From NCBI GenBank assembly GCA_964030475.1, contig CAXIPT010000005.1, positions 1 to 64,000 of the forward strand: DNA of 64,000 nt, written 5' to 3'. A model generated the notes under the pieces. It had not been told where the DNA came from and ran no database searches. It saw nothing but the letters and a program-made list of their open reading frames with translations. The translations under genes and the position numbers were made by a program. This document shows, piece after piece, positions 23,782 through 35,041 of the stretch. The stretch comes from Tethya wilhelma (lineage: Eukaryota; Porifera; Demospongiae; Tethyida; Tethyidae). The stretch's first letter is position 1; each line of letters begins with the position of its first letter.

Positions 23782-23987
23782 ATAGACCTTACCCATAGCC
23801 GCGCGCGCCTCCACTTGGCGGCAGAATTTGAGCTAATGTGGGAGGTGGCTCAATCAGAGATGGCTGCCTTCACTTAGTTTTTTGAGCGGGTTAGTTACAA
23901 CAACATAACGTATGACAGTTGCCAGTGTATGGTTGAAGCTTACTTCTATGGAAATTTATCTTTCTGTCGAATTCTGTTGTGAAAGAC
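23782..23987. repeat. Inverted partner of the repeat at 198-409
   Basis: Starts AATAGACCTTACCCATAGCC, contains the same GC-rich block and ends in TCTGTCGAATTCTG. The n at 23999 follows after 12 bases, so the distance to the plus-strand receptor is not secure. Confidence 0.75.
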
Positions 23988-24075
23988 TACACCCAGGANG
24001 TATAGCTCAACCATGCGTCTGTAGTTGTGATGTGAATGCATTATAATTTTATCCATTTGTGTATTATATATATAG

Positions 24076-27000
24076 TTCCTACTGAGCCAACTCTTAGGAT
24101 GAAGATGGCTACATATGATGCCTCCAGTAAAAAGCTTCAACATGCAATGCTTACTTGGGATGAAGTGGTAGGTTTTCTCCTCATCAACACTTGACTTAAT
24201 TACACTGTCATTAAAGTTCTATATATTGTGTACATCCATCATGATTGTATTGTATACGTATAGTAGGAATAGGCTGACTGTCCCATAGACACAATACAAA
24301 ATGTTTGGCACTATAAAAACCTAGTTAAACAAATTCAAACCTTCAAAGTTGCTCAAAGGCTCTCACTGACAGATTACCAACTGCATACAAGGCCTAAAGC
24401 TCACAAAAACTTTCCTCAGCACTAGCAGAGAGTACTAGTGGGAAACCATAATAGTGCCATTTTGTTCCGTCTTATACTTAGCAATATGTACTTCCTAACT
24501 GACTTACTTGAAAAGGATTTCCAGAGAACCAGAATGTCTTGAGCCAACTTTGACAGCACGAAGTAAATTCTTTTCATGGTACTACGTTCCTTGATACTCG
24601 TTTTCATCATGCATATATAGTCAAACCTTTGAACAAAGGACACTTTGGGAGCAGGACTTTTGTCCTCTCTTCGGAGGTTGTCCCTATCTCGGAGGTTCAC
24701 CAAATTATGCATCAATTATCCATTTATGGGGGTACTATTATCATAATATTGCTGAGGATCAAATACCAGGCCTAAAGGGACATGCATGGATATGCACGTT
24801 AAAAAAAGAATTGGAGTATATAAAAATGCTCTATGTTACACAACTAGACAGTGAAGATCTAGTTGCTAGCTACCTAAAGGTAAACAGAGAGCAGTCTGTG
24901 TTTAGTTTGTTCGTCTAGCTGCTTTAGAAAGGCTTCTTTCAATGTTTTCATCATTGCTCACTGTAAGGTTAAAAGAAATTGTGAGCGCGGTTTTATGTAT
25001 TTATATATTCGCAATTTTACATACAAAGCACAATTTGTGGTTTCCTGAGTGTCCATTAATAATTTTGGAGCGAAATTTGTATGGCAAAGACACGTTGGGA
25101 GCACAGCTTTTGTCTGCTGTCCGGAATCGAGATCTCGAAGTGTCCGCTTCTTGGAGGTTGCTTCAGACTATGTCCACTCTAGAGAGGTTATCCGCTTCTC
25201 GGAGGGTCCGTTTTTGGAGGTTCGACTGTAGGCCTAAACAAAACTAGAAAGCTTTAAAACTTAGTGTATAAATTCATGTATTACAATGCAGCCATCTCTG
25301 TAGGTAGAGTTCAAAGATCATTGTCTATCCACGTAGCATTATATGCGAGCCTTCTCCAGCATAATGAAGTGCATGTAGCTGCTACTCAAGCTTTTTGTAA
25401 GGACTAACCGTTAGTAACCAGTCTCTGATAGTCTCCACACTGTAGTGTTGAAAAAAGTGAATGAACAAGTAGTAAAAATTTCAAAAAAATAAGTAGTGTA
25501 GGAATGGGCAGTGTGGTGGCATATACATGTCTCAATTTCGGCCAACATGAATACTTAATTTTTTATACCCAACTCTTGGCCGGCAGTCCAGTTAAGTTGC
25601 CTGTCTGTTATACCGTATAGCGGGAAATTTTCGTGGGGGAAAATTTTTGCGAATTTCGCGGTTTGGCAGCTTTCTGCGAAAATTTTCCCCCACGAAATTT
25701 GTAAGGTATGTGATCGTCACGTATATTTGAGATCCGTAATCCACGAAAATTTTCCCCGCGAATTTCTATTCAAAAAGAAAACGCAAAAATTTTCCTCCAC
25801 GAAAATTTCCCGCTATACGGTAGTTTACTCCACTGCTTACCAACTGATTAGTAGGAATTTGCAATAATAAGCTATATGGTATTTACGACACTGAGGATCC
25901 ATATGTCCCCCTGAGGGATCAAGAATAAAAAATATAAAGTAGTCTTGTGCGAAATTGAGACATGTACAGTGCAACCACGTAAGAGACCAAAATTCTTTGA
26001 AAATAGTCAAAAGTGCATGAAATCAATAAATTTGTTGCCAACAAGCAGAATTTGGGTGGTTTGAAGCATTTTGAAAATCAAAATTTCATCCTATCACTGT
26101 ATTTTGCAAAACCATAAATCTGCAGAATTTTGCAAAAAATGCTCCTTTAGCTAACAAAATGCAACGGTTTGGACAAATGCCAAGGGCCTACTCTATCAAA
26201 CTTGGTATAATGCTAAAGCATTTCTTTCTTTGTCTATTGATAGATCAAATTCGGGACCATAACTTGCACTGGAAGCTTAGTCTGGGCACAGACCCTTTCT
26301 TGGTTTAGAAGGGTCTGGCAAATAACCTAGTAGTAGCACAGATCCATGTCCAAAATCGAGACGTGCCGCATAATGACCACAAAGTCCTGTGTGGAGTATA
26401 TAACACAACCACAAGGCCTTTGATAAGGCCTATGAATATCATTATGTGGGCACGTCTCGATTTTGGACGTGGATCCGTGCTACTACTAGGTTATTTGCCA
26501 GACCCTTTCTTTCCTTTTTTTCCCCCTGCCTATTCCCCACCCCCCTAAAACCTAGCAAGAAAGGGCCTGGTGCCCAGACTACTGGAAGCTATATTTTCCA
26601 TCCTTAACTTCTTAGCACTAAATTTTGCATATTTTTTGGCTTTATGCAAGCATTTCTTGCTTATACTCATGAGTTAAGAGCTCTGATTTGAAAAATATAC
26701 AGTATTCATCAATGCCATTCTTTGCAAACGGTGAGCCACACCCTCCCACAATCACGTGACCAGACCCGCCCACTCACAGAAGCTCCACAAGTGATCACCC
26801 TACACATATGTACCATCACTAGATGGTAAGCCTTCAAGGTGTAGAAGTTATTGGGATAAACACAAAATCACAAATTTTGGTCTCTTATGTGGTTGCACTG
26901 TATGCCATCGCACTGCCCATTCCTACACTACTTATTTTTTTGAAATTTTTTACACTTGTGTATTATTACAACAGGTTGGAAATGGTTCTTCTATTGTGTC

Positions 27001-30000
27001 TGGATGTGTAAATGATACCCTCACTGATGATGTCATTGGCTACCATGTTATTGAGAATGATATGACTGAGAATGATATCAGTGATCTAAACTACACCTAC
27101 ATTCCACCAGATGGGACCACTGTCTCTGAACATATAGTCTCAGTAGCAGCAGTGAATGGAGTTGGTAATGGTAGGAGAAGACAAGTGATGTTTGGTGAGC
27201 TTGTGTCGTTTGTTTGTTTATTTGCCTTGCTCATGCATGCATGTATGAATTTAGAAGTTTGCAAACCCAGCAGTCACCGGTAGGAATATTGATATATCAT
27301 TCTTTGTTTTATCAGATGACATCAATACTGCCTTTACTGTTGACATTTTGATTTCAAGTCCAACTAATGTGACAGCAAATTGCAGTCAAAACTGTTCTAT
27401 CTCCTATGGAACTGAACAGTCCAACCAAGACACTGTGCTACCCGGTAATAGTGGAGAGCCGGTCACTCTGAGTGTAGCTTCTAACATTGTGTACTTCTAC
27501 ACTGCCACTTGGACTACTGTGGAATCTGGTTTGACAACTGTCATCCAAGTAGTTGGGAACTTTACAACATGCCGTAAGTTTACAAGATGTTAACATTATA
27601 GGCACAAACTAGGGTGATGCAAGGCATCATAGGGGCAAGCCTGAGTAGGTCCAACGCAGAGGCCTCGAGGCTATGTGCTTGCGCATATGCTTGTGCACAC
27701 ATGTTAATATGGACTACAATTTTTTAATTGCATGGTGATAGGTTTGGAAGTATGTGAGCCACGGTATACTTGTTAGAAGTGCTAAATGTGAATATGGATG
27801 AGGTATTTGAAGATGTAGATTGAGAGAGCAGAGTTAAAGAATGGAAAAACAAGTGAGAGAAAAGGTAGTCACTCCAATGGTGTACCACCGCACCATGGCA
27901 ACGAGAACCAGTACTACTTGGTACCTCATAGGCTTGCTCCATAACAAAGGACTTTGCTTGCAATCACTTCTCCCTCTTGACTGACCATCAACTGTTAAGT
28001 GGGCATCTCCAGGGTGCTAGTGGGTTAAGATATGACCAGCTTGAAGTGCTCTCCACTGCATCTCAGCAATGATCAGAATCAACATGTGCTGGCTATAATC
28101 ATAGATTATATTATACAGTAATATTATGCTGACATGATGTAATGCAATACCCCGTTTGAAATTTACAAAAGTGTCCACAGTGTTCGAGCAGAATTTTTAC
28201 CAGTTGCAACGACTATGTGGGGCTTGCTCAGATTCACTCCAAGTATTGAGAGTTAGAGAAAGATAATTCCAGAAAAATTGTGACTTTAGTCAGGAATTGT
28301 ACTGTACCTGTGCACATTTAATTGGCGATTTATGCGCTGATTGCCAAATCACCAAATTTAATATACTACCAATATTTCCATGGTTAAAAGTAGCCTCATA
28401 CCCAGGCTCTCCCCTTTGACCTTTCACTCACAGAAAGAAATGGGAGAGCCTGGGATCGATCTCACGTCACGCACATGAACCCCAAATAAATGAGCGAGCC
28501 TGCGTGGGCAAAATCGACCACAATCCACGTGCTGATCTAGATTTTTTCCGTTGAGTTTAGAGGCAAAGAAACAGAACTGGTACTTTTTGTTAGTGCTCAG
28601 CTACAGTAGTCTAATTTTGCTTGCTAGCTTCTATTTAGTATCTAAATGCCACTTCGTAGCTAGCAGCGTGCTAATAGTGTGCTATTTCAAGTGAGATATG
28701 GTTCAATCAACTAGTCATGCAAAAAAAAGATGCAGGTACGTTCTGTCATATAACCTACTCAAAAAAAGTGTCTTGTTGTTATGTATGGTGACTCTCTTAG
28801 TCCAAAGACTTAGCGTTTTGTTTCAGTATTGCTAAATTTTGAGTAGAATTGAACAAAAATACGGCGACCTTAGATGGAAAATGCGTGGGCAGTCTGATTG
28901 CCTGGACGTGATAATATTATGCCCACACTCAATTATCTGTGTTCTATTAGTCTCGTGCCCAGACCCCACCCCTCACAAGGAGGGAAAAGGGTCTGGTGAA
29001 ATACGACAGATTTCTTGGTTCATTACGTCATAAGTCACGAGCAAAATATGTCATGTAGAATTAATTTGTGATCAGCTAGGTCAGTTTTCTGTTGTTTTGG
29101 GGAAAGTGACGGTACCCAAAAGTCGTTTGTTGTTCTGGCCACTGACGGAAAAGAACACTAGTACGTACGAGATTTTCTGTGCATTTGTAAGAGCAAATTC
29201 CAGGCAGCACAGGCTTACGCGTGCAAACACCCTTGTTTTACAGCAGCCTGACTAATAGCCGCCTTGATTTCACATTTTAGTTAGTAAATAGTCTTTATTC
29301 AATCTTTTTACGCAAAACATCATAGCTAGCTACTTTCTTTCACTGACACAGAAGCACAACCATCTGAATAATTATTAATACTTGCAGCTATCATGTGACT
29401 GAACGCACATTGGAATGTTATAATTACTCTTACTGCGATCTGATTGGGACGCTCAAATTCCGTTCCCTGAGCCAAGAAATCTGTCGTATTTCACCAGACC
29501 CAGAGGAGGTTTGACACGAGTGCGCCTTTGCTGAGCTGGCAAGTCCGTTAATTACATTCCGATCATGTGACCGCAATACTTCATAATGAGAGTTGATCAC
29601 GTGCACCCTGTTTGCCAGCTCAGCAAAGCCACACTCGTGTCATACCTCCTCTGCACCAGACCCCTTTTTCCCTCGCGCACGTGCGAGGGAGGGGTCTGGG
29701 CACGAGATTGACTAGCGTTCTATCTGTAGAGTCACGTGCGTGACGTGGATCCCAGGCTCTGATCTCTAGCTCTTTCCTTACTGTTAGTGTTAGGTCAAAG
29801 GAGAGAGCCTGGGTACGAGGTCAGGCTAGGTTAAAAGTACCTTGGACGCTATTATTTGTGGGGACTAATTTTTAGAGGAGAGTATATTAAGTTTGACACG
29901 TATTTATTAAATATTTAATTTTAGTGGGTACTTAAATTAGTGAAAATGCCTTCATTGGCCCAATTAGTACTGCACCCGCAAATAATCATATGTACGGTAG

Positions 30001-33000
30001 TACGTATAGTAGGAATGGGCCGACTGTCCCATAGACACAATACAAAATGTTGGTCACCATAAAAATCTAGTCAAACAAAATCAAACTTTCAAAGTTGCTC
30101 AGAGGCTCTCACTAACAGATTACCAACTGCTTGTAAGGCTTGAAACTCGCAAAAAATTTCCTCAGCACTCGTAGAGAGCGCTAGTGGGAAGCCACCACAG
30201 TGCCACTTTTGTTCTTCTAACTTACTTACTTACGTACGTACGTACTTCCTAACTGACTTACTTGAAAAGCATTTCCAGAGAACCAGAATGTGTTGAGCCA
30301 ACTTTGACAGCACAAAGTAAGTTCTTTTCATAGGTACTACATTCCTTGATACTCGTTTTTATCACAAATAAGCCTAAACAAAAACTAGAAAGCTTTGAAA
30401 CTGAGAGTATAAATTCATGTACTTCAATGTATCCACGTGGCATTATTATGCGCATGCGCATTAGTGCTGCTACTCAAGCTTTTTGTAAAGACTAACCAGT
30501 CTTTAATAGTTTCCACACTGTAGTGTTGAAAAAAGTAAATAAACGAGTAGTAAAAATTTCAAAAAAATAAGTAGTGTAGGAATGCATTGGGCAGTGCGGT
30601 AAAAAGTATTGGAACAATTAAGGCATGTCTCAATTTCGGCGCATGACTACTTCATTTTTTATACCCAACTCTTGGCTAACAGTCCAGTTTAAGTTACCTG
30701 TCTTTTATAGTTTGCTCCACTGTTTAGTCTACAAATTAGTAGGAATTTGAACCAATACAATAATACTTAAGCTACCGCACTATTGTAATATTATAATTGT
30801 ACAGATTACGACACTTAGCGGGATCCTTAGGAGGGATCAACTGACAAGAATAAAAATGAAGTAGTCATGTGCTGAAATTGAGACATGCCTTGTTCCAATA
30901 CTTTTTACCGCACTGCCCATTCCTACACTACTTATTTTTTTGAAATTTTTACTACTTGTTATATAATAGTCTCCTTAAGGTATCAGAAGGGAGTGGCCTG
31001 ATGGCTAGTTTGACTATGACTCTGACTGCCAACCCATGGGTAGGTGGTTGAGTCTCTCCAGTGCCACAGGTATTTATTTCTTTCCCATTTCAATCTTCCG
31101 TTTCTATGCCAGAATTATCTTTCTCTCAGTATTTTGTGACATATCATATTAAGTTATTGTATGGATAGGCGGCACTATTGATTCTTATAAAGAAACAATA
31201 GTGCCACCTATCCCATGCATATACTCATACAGAATAAATGAACTGTAAGCACTGTGTGTATCTTTAGTTTAGAAAAATAATACTGATTGCCTGTCCATTG
31301 TTGGCCTAGGTTGGTTTGAGTATTTCTACACTATATATTATAATCACACTTAATTCCACTTTTTTGTTGTCATGACTAATTTTGTAATTTATTTCTCCAC
31401 TCTAACTTCATATAGAATGTGATCCAGAAGAGCTTGGTCGTCATAATGTGAATGCACTTAACTTCTGTCAATCTGTTGGAGGCTATTCTGATGGAGTCAG
31501 GACTGAATCTGAAGGATTTGTGTGTTTCAATACCACAATTGCTCCTTCAGTTGCTGAGTACTGGTGTAACACTGTTGTAGAGTCTGTAGATGAATGTTTA
31601 GCCTGTCTAAACACTTCAAGCAGCCAGTGTCACTATAGGGGGCATTTTGTGAATTGTGAATGTGGAGGAACGGACAATCTGGGTGGTGTATATACTGGAG
31701 AAAGAGCAACCTGTCAAGAGTTGAGTAAGTTAACAACATGACTGTAAGTTTGACTCTATGTGTTATGTTGCAACTTATAATAAAATTATTACATGCTATA
31801 TTAAATTGACATAAGAATTATTACAATTGAACTTTAGATCAATTGATTGCCTGTCCATTGTTGGCCTAGCTTGGTTTGGGTATTTCTACACTTAATTCCA
31901 CTTTTTTGTTGTCATGACTCTTGTAATTTATTTCTCCACTCTTCATATAGAATGTGATCCAGAAGAGCTTGGTCGTCGTAATGTGAATGCACTTAACTTC
32001 TGTCAATCTGCTGGAGGCTATTCTGATGGAGTCATGACTGTATCTGGGGGATTTGTGTGTTTCAATACCACAATTGCTCCTTCTGTGGCTGAGTACTGGT
32101 GTAACACAAGTATCACATCTGTAGATGAGTGTTTAGCTTGTTTGAACACTTCAAGCAGCCAGTGTAGCTGTAGGGGACACTTTGTAAATTGTGAATGTGG
32201 AGGAACGGACAATCTGGGTGGTGTATATACTGGAGAAAGAAGAACTTGCCAGGAGTTGGGTAAATAAATAATTTGACTGTATATTTGACTCTATGTATTG
32301 CATCTTAAATGATACAAATTGACATAAGAATGATTATTATTACAATTGAACTTTAGATCATAATGAAGACGGTGTTTCTGCTGGTGTTATTGGTGGTGTT
32401 GCTGCTAGTGCAGTATTTGTGATTGTTACTACCTTGTCTTCTTTGACTATTATAGTGATTATTGTGAAGAAAAATAAAGAAAGTAATTATTATCATAGCC
32501 CTGATTAAAACCAAGTTACAGTAATCAGAAATCAGTATTCCTCATCATGAAATAAGTACACTGTTGCCATAGTCACCTGATATATTGGTGTAATGTATAT
32601 GCTTTAATTTGATGACCATGTAGGTGAATCATTTGATGAAGACAAAATTGAACTTGGGTGAGTCCATGTCATGTAAATAATTTATAGTAATTGTTGATGA
32701 ATATCCTCCTCTCCTATAGTAAAAGGAAACATCACAAGTCCTCTCCACCTCCACCAGCTCCCACTGAACTAGTTGACCAAGGAGCCACCTATGCTGATCC
32801 TGGTGAGATCAAACATGAGACTGGTCCTGAGACGGGAGAGCTTTATGCAATCACCTCCAAACCAAGCAAAAAGAAGATGAATCAACCACAACCAGAAGAA
32901 CTACCTACCTACCAGGTAAGCACATTCTAGCCTGGGTGTGCTCCTGCCACAATCAATATTGGTGAGAAATAGATTCTCCTTATTTCTCAAGATATATACA

Positions 33001-33324
33001 TACAGAATGAAATTAAATAAACATACATACATAGAGCTAAATATTTATTGTGTGCTAATTGTTCAAGAGCATTTGCTTAATCAATCTTTGACTCATTAAT
33101 TATGTGCTCTAATAAGACTATTCTCAACACTCACAACTCTTTAGGACCCTAATGCCATCCAGCATCAAGCTGCTGGTGAGGGTGGAGACATGTATGCCAT
33201 CCCTGACAAGAAACCAAAGAAGGGCTCCAAGAAGAAGACAGCTCCAGAGCCACCACCCACAGAGGAGGAGCTACAACAGATGTATGCTCAGCCAGACAAG
33301 ACAAAGAAGACACAGAATCAAGGG
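24076..33324 (+). CDS. Single-pass receptor with duplicated Cys-rich exon and Tyr/Lys-rich tail (partial)
   Basis: Nine exons join in frame: 24076-24167, 26975-27194, 27316-27573 (FN3-like), 31416-31724 and 31951-32259 (two copies of a 103-residue Cys-rich module), 32357-32482 (transmembrane helix, VIGGVAASAVFVIVTTLSSL followed by a short hydrophobic run and KKNK), 32624-32657, 32720-32915 and 33145-33324. Exon lengths match the minus-strand paralogue exactly for the first three (92, 220 and 258 nt). The tail is proline- and lysine-rich with four Tyr-Ala sites: TYADP, LYAITS, MYAIPDK and MYAQPDK, good candidates for phosphotyrosine docking. The last exon ends at a donor (GGG|GTAAGG), so at least one 3' exon is missing before the n at 34084. 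The 5' exons are also missing (n at 23999). The 2.8- and 3.8-kb introns are almost entirely nested transposons. Likely a surface receptor signalling through the tail; no kinase domain is present. Confidence 0.85.
24604..25231. mobile_element. Pogo/Tigger-like insertion
   Basis: The ends are inverted: CAAACCTTTGAACAAAGGAC on the left, and TTGGAGGTTCGACTGTA on the right (reverse complement TACAGTCGAACCTCC, a common pogo/Tigger-type terminus). TA borders both sides. The interior (24730-24960) is non-coding. Confidence 0.55.
25613..25820. mobile_element. Mariner-like MITE, TA duplication
   Basis: Perfect inverted ends CCGTATAGCGGGAAATTTTC, with TA on each side. Related foldback copies read ...TTATAGTTTACTCC at this point, showing an insertion at a TA. 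The body repeats the CGAAAATTTTCC block in both orientations. Confidence 0.8.
25967..26900. mobile_element. TA-flanked transposon with CAGTGCAACC ends
   Basis: Inverted ends CAGTGCAACCACGTAAGAGA and TCTCTTATGTGGTTGCACTG, with TA at 25965-25966 and 26901-26902, are the mariner/pogo pattern. It is 934 bp and non-coding, and carries a nested TAG-end element (26278-26581). Confidence 0.8.
26278..26581. mobile_element. TAG-end non-autonomous transposon (304 bp)
   Basis: Ends TAGTCTGGGCACAGACCC and the inverted ...GTGCCCAGACTA. CTGGAAGCT is duplicated at 26269-26277 and 26582-26590. Subterminal hairpin CAGACCCTTTC/GAAGGGTCTG. A second pair of long arms (CAAAATCGAGACGTGCC, CCTAGTAGTAGCAC) makes it nearly a full palindrome. 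Confidence 0.9.
27574..28390 (+). other. Receptor intron, unassigned part
   Basis: Intron sequence between exons 27316-27573 and 31416-31724, ahead of the first nested transposon. I see no exon. The 79-codon minus-strand frame at 27724-27963 is low-complexity and unsupported. Confidence 0.4.
28948..29714. mobile_element. TAG-end transposon (767 bp), nested
   Basis: Starts TAGTCTCGTGCCCAGACCCC and ends with its inverse. The duplication is GTGTTCTAT (28939-28947) against GCGTTCTAT (29715-29723), one mismatch. Terminal hairpins AGACCCC...GGGTCT are present. Contains 29501-29653 near its right end. Confidence 0.85.
29501..29653. mobile_element. CAGAGGAGG-end MITE (153 bp)
   Basis: Perfect ends CAGAGGAGGT and ACCTCCTCTG. 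CACCAGACC is duplicated at 29492-29500 and 29654-29662. The body folds on itself (GCTGAGCTGGCAA/TTGCCAGCTCAGC). Relatives at 16078 and 39787. Third level of nesting in this intron. Confidence 0.85.
29993..30958. mobile_element. Foldback family copy, left half plus centre
   Basis: Complete left terminus TACGGTAGTACGTATAGTAGG, the shared left segment with a TACG-repeat region at 30224-30245, then the inner foldback (30565-30945). The right half is absent. No coding. Confidence 0.75.
31280..32265 (+). repeat. Tandem duplication of one receptor exon and its upstream intron
   Basis: 31284-31725 and 31847-32260 are direct copies. Each has the intron segment ATTGCCTGTCCATTGTTGGC... and the following 309-nt Cys-rich exon. 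High identity in the intron shows the event is recent. The minus-strand paralogue has only one such exon. Confidence 0.85.
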
Positions 33325-33408
33325 GTAAGGAGTTTCAAGTTGTTCTCTCTGTGACAGTTAACTGCCATTTTTGTTTCTTGTGCCACAGTGTGCATTTGAC
33401 TGCTAAGT

Positions 33409-33815
33409 ATTCCCAGTACAGTAGTACTGGGTACACAGGAATGGCACGGATGACCCATTAGCGCAATACAAATATTCACGCGAATAACTCTGCAAAAACT
33501 GAGCGCTTAGCACTAAAAGGCTTCTTAAGCTACTATTTAGCTCTTTCTCTTTCTAATGAGCCCAAAAACATGGCCTAAAACCATCGCTAAAGTAACAAAC
33601 ACAAACATGCCAAACCTCCAATTTTCTCCATCTTCTTCTTCTTCTTCTTCTTCTTCTTCTTCTTCTTCTTCTTCTTCTTCTTCTATCTTGGCTCAACTTT
33701 TCTCAGAAACTATTCACTTTCAGAAGCTGATTCTCGAACGAACAAACTTGGTTTCTTCCGGGACAGTCGCTTTTGCCATTGGTTTTTAGCGCCTCTCATT
33801 GAGTAGCTAATTATA
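33409..33815 (+). repeat. CCCAGTAC repeat family, copy 1
   Basis: Begins with the palindrome CCCAGTACAGTAGTACTGGG, then CAGGAATGGCACGGATG, ATTCACGCGAATAACTC, a (TTC)n tract at 33630-33684 and TTTTGCCATTGGTTTTTAG. Copies at 60586 and 63379; a fragment inverted at 10229. No inverted ends or coding. Confidence 0.7.
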
Positions 33816-33825
33816 AATTTAAAAA

Positions 33826-34083
33826 ATGGCCACTAAGCCAATCTCAGTTGTCATTGTTGAATGTGATCATTCTGGTTTACAGAGTCTGGGTTTCCCTCTC
33901 CCAGTTCTTGCTACTTTGCAAGAAGCCAACTTACACCTCCGTGACGTGTGCTGGGATCTGAGAAAGTCTAATAGTGGCATCAGTGTGAGCTTTTTCTGGC
34001 CTACAGTTTCCAATTGTGTGGCTAAAGCTCCACCTAAACGTAAGAGAAATAGAAGAAGACGACGGAAGATTGCTACTAGTCCT
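33826..34083 (+). CDS. Unrecognised ORF with basic C-terminus, truncated at n
   Basis: The frame opens with ATG (MATKPISVVIVECDHSG) and runs 86 codons to the n at 34084, ending in an Arg/Lys-rich stretch (PPKRKRNRRRRRKIA) after VCWDLRKSNSGISVSFFW. The composition looks like real coding, perhaps from a mobile element. I do not recognise a domain. It could instead be the first exon of a host gene. Confidence 0.35.
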
Positions 34084-34084
34084 N

Positions 34085-34739
34085 TCAGTAACCACTGTGT
34101 CTGATCCATCCATTAATTTTTTCTATTGTAACACTTTCAAATGCAGATCTAATGAAGGCACCGATGGTGCATAAGCCTCGGCACATATCACCAGAATGTG
34201 TAACTTAACAATTAAGAATGACATTGTGCACAAGAGTGCCATTAGCAATTAATTGCTCTTGTGTGTCCGAAGTCTGTGAGACTACCAATACATCCGGTGA
34301 CTTGTCTGTCTCCTCATAACGACATGATGTAGCAGTGGCATATGATAACTGGGCCTCTGGAAGCCATTCAAGTAGTGAACTTGCCTGATAAACACGGCGG
34401 ATACTCATTTCACATTTATATTATAGTTTAACACTGCAAGACCAATGCTGATGATTCTATAGATCTATGATGATTCAGTTAGGACTCAAATCATGCTGCA
34501 CTGAGCTAGTAGTGAGACTACAGACTGACACCCATGAACACCGTGATTGCCGGGACTCTTCCAGTGAATAAGCCACTATCATGTATAGTTCTACAAAGTG
34601 TTGTGTTTTAATACCCTCACTAAATTTAACTTACAAGACTCTTGCAAGCAGTTGAGTTACCTGTTCCAGCACCTGAGCCAAGCACAAGCCAGAGCCAGAG
34701 CAGTGTCAAGCGGCACAACTCCACTGTATTTCTAGATAA
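34085..34739. other. Non-coding stretch
   Basis: Contains the AAGGCACCGATGGTGCATAAGCC small hairpin motif at about 34153. No gene supported. Confidence 0.4.
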
Positions 34740-35005
34740 CGCACACTGCAGGGGGCGTAATCAATAGGTGCGGTTTCGAAGCTAAGCACTCAGAGAAGCA
34801 CAAAAGCCTCAGATCTCAGAAACTACAGCGTTTTGCAAGATGCTAAATATAATATTTCAAGATAACTTCGATTCATGAACGTAAGTACCTTCCATTTCTC
34901 ATGTAGAGTTGCCGTTCTTCAGATTATCCCGTAACAGACAGACGCACACACAAAACGACTACCGTAACCCTCTGCACGTGCTACGCACGTGCCGAGGCTT
35001 AATTA
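34740..35005 (+). repeat. Hairpin-ended interspersed repeat
   Basis: Co-linear with 17960-18285. Ends AAACGACTACCGTAACCC, then the hairpin GCACGTGC-TAC-GCACGTGC, then CGAGGCTTAATTAA. No tandem GACA expansion in this copy. Confidence 0.65.
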
Positions 35006-35041
35006 AAGGAATAGGGTCTGGCATAGCCTGTAGTATGTCAT

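Larger units (their letters stand above)
24254..26945. mobile_element. Foldback family copy filling a receptor intron
   Basis: Left terminus TACGTATAGTAGGAATAGGC; the inner foldback spans AGTAGTGTAGGAATGGGCAG (25494) to the inverted CACTGCCCATTCCTACACTA near 26905. It is interrupted by insertions at 24604-25231, 25613-25820 and 25967-26900. Its end lies about 30 bp before the splice acceptor at 26974. Confidence 0.7.
28391..29828. mobile_element. TAG-end transposon (1,438 bp) with nested insertions
   Basis: Ends TAGCCTCATACCCAGGCTCT and the inverted ...GAGCCTGGGTACGAGGTCAGGCTA (right end, split by a few bases). GGTTAAAAG is duplicated at 28382-28390 and 29829-29837. Hairpin CCCAGGCTC/GAGCCTGGG in the left terminus. 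Contains 28948-29714. Non-coding. Confidence 0.88.

Noticed and set aside
12428..33324. One gene joining the Ig exon to the plus-strand receptor
   Set aside because: Phases are compatible, but a minus-strand paralogue and two n joins lie between and no connecting exon was found; not claimed.
34930..35005. Helitron 3' end
   Set aside because: A terminal hairpin is present but no CTRR end at the right distance and no TC start, and the hairpin is followed by TTAATTAA.
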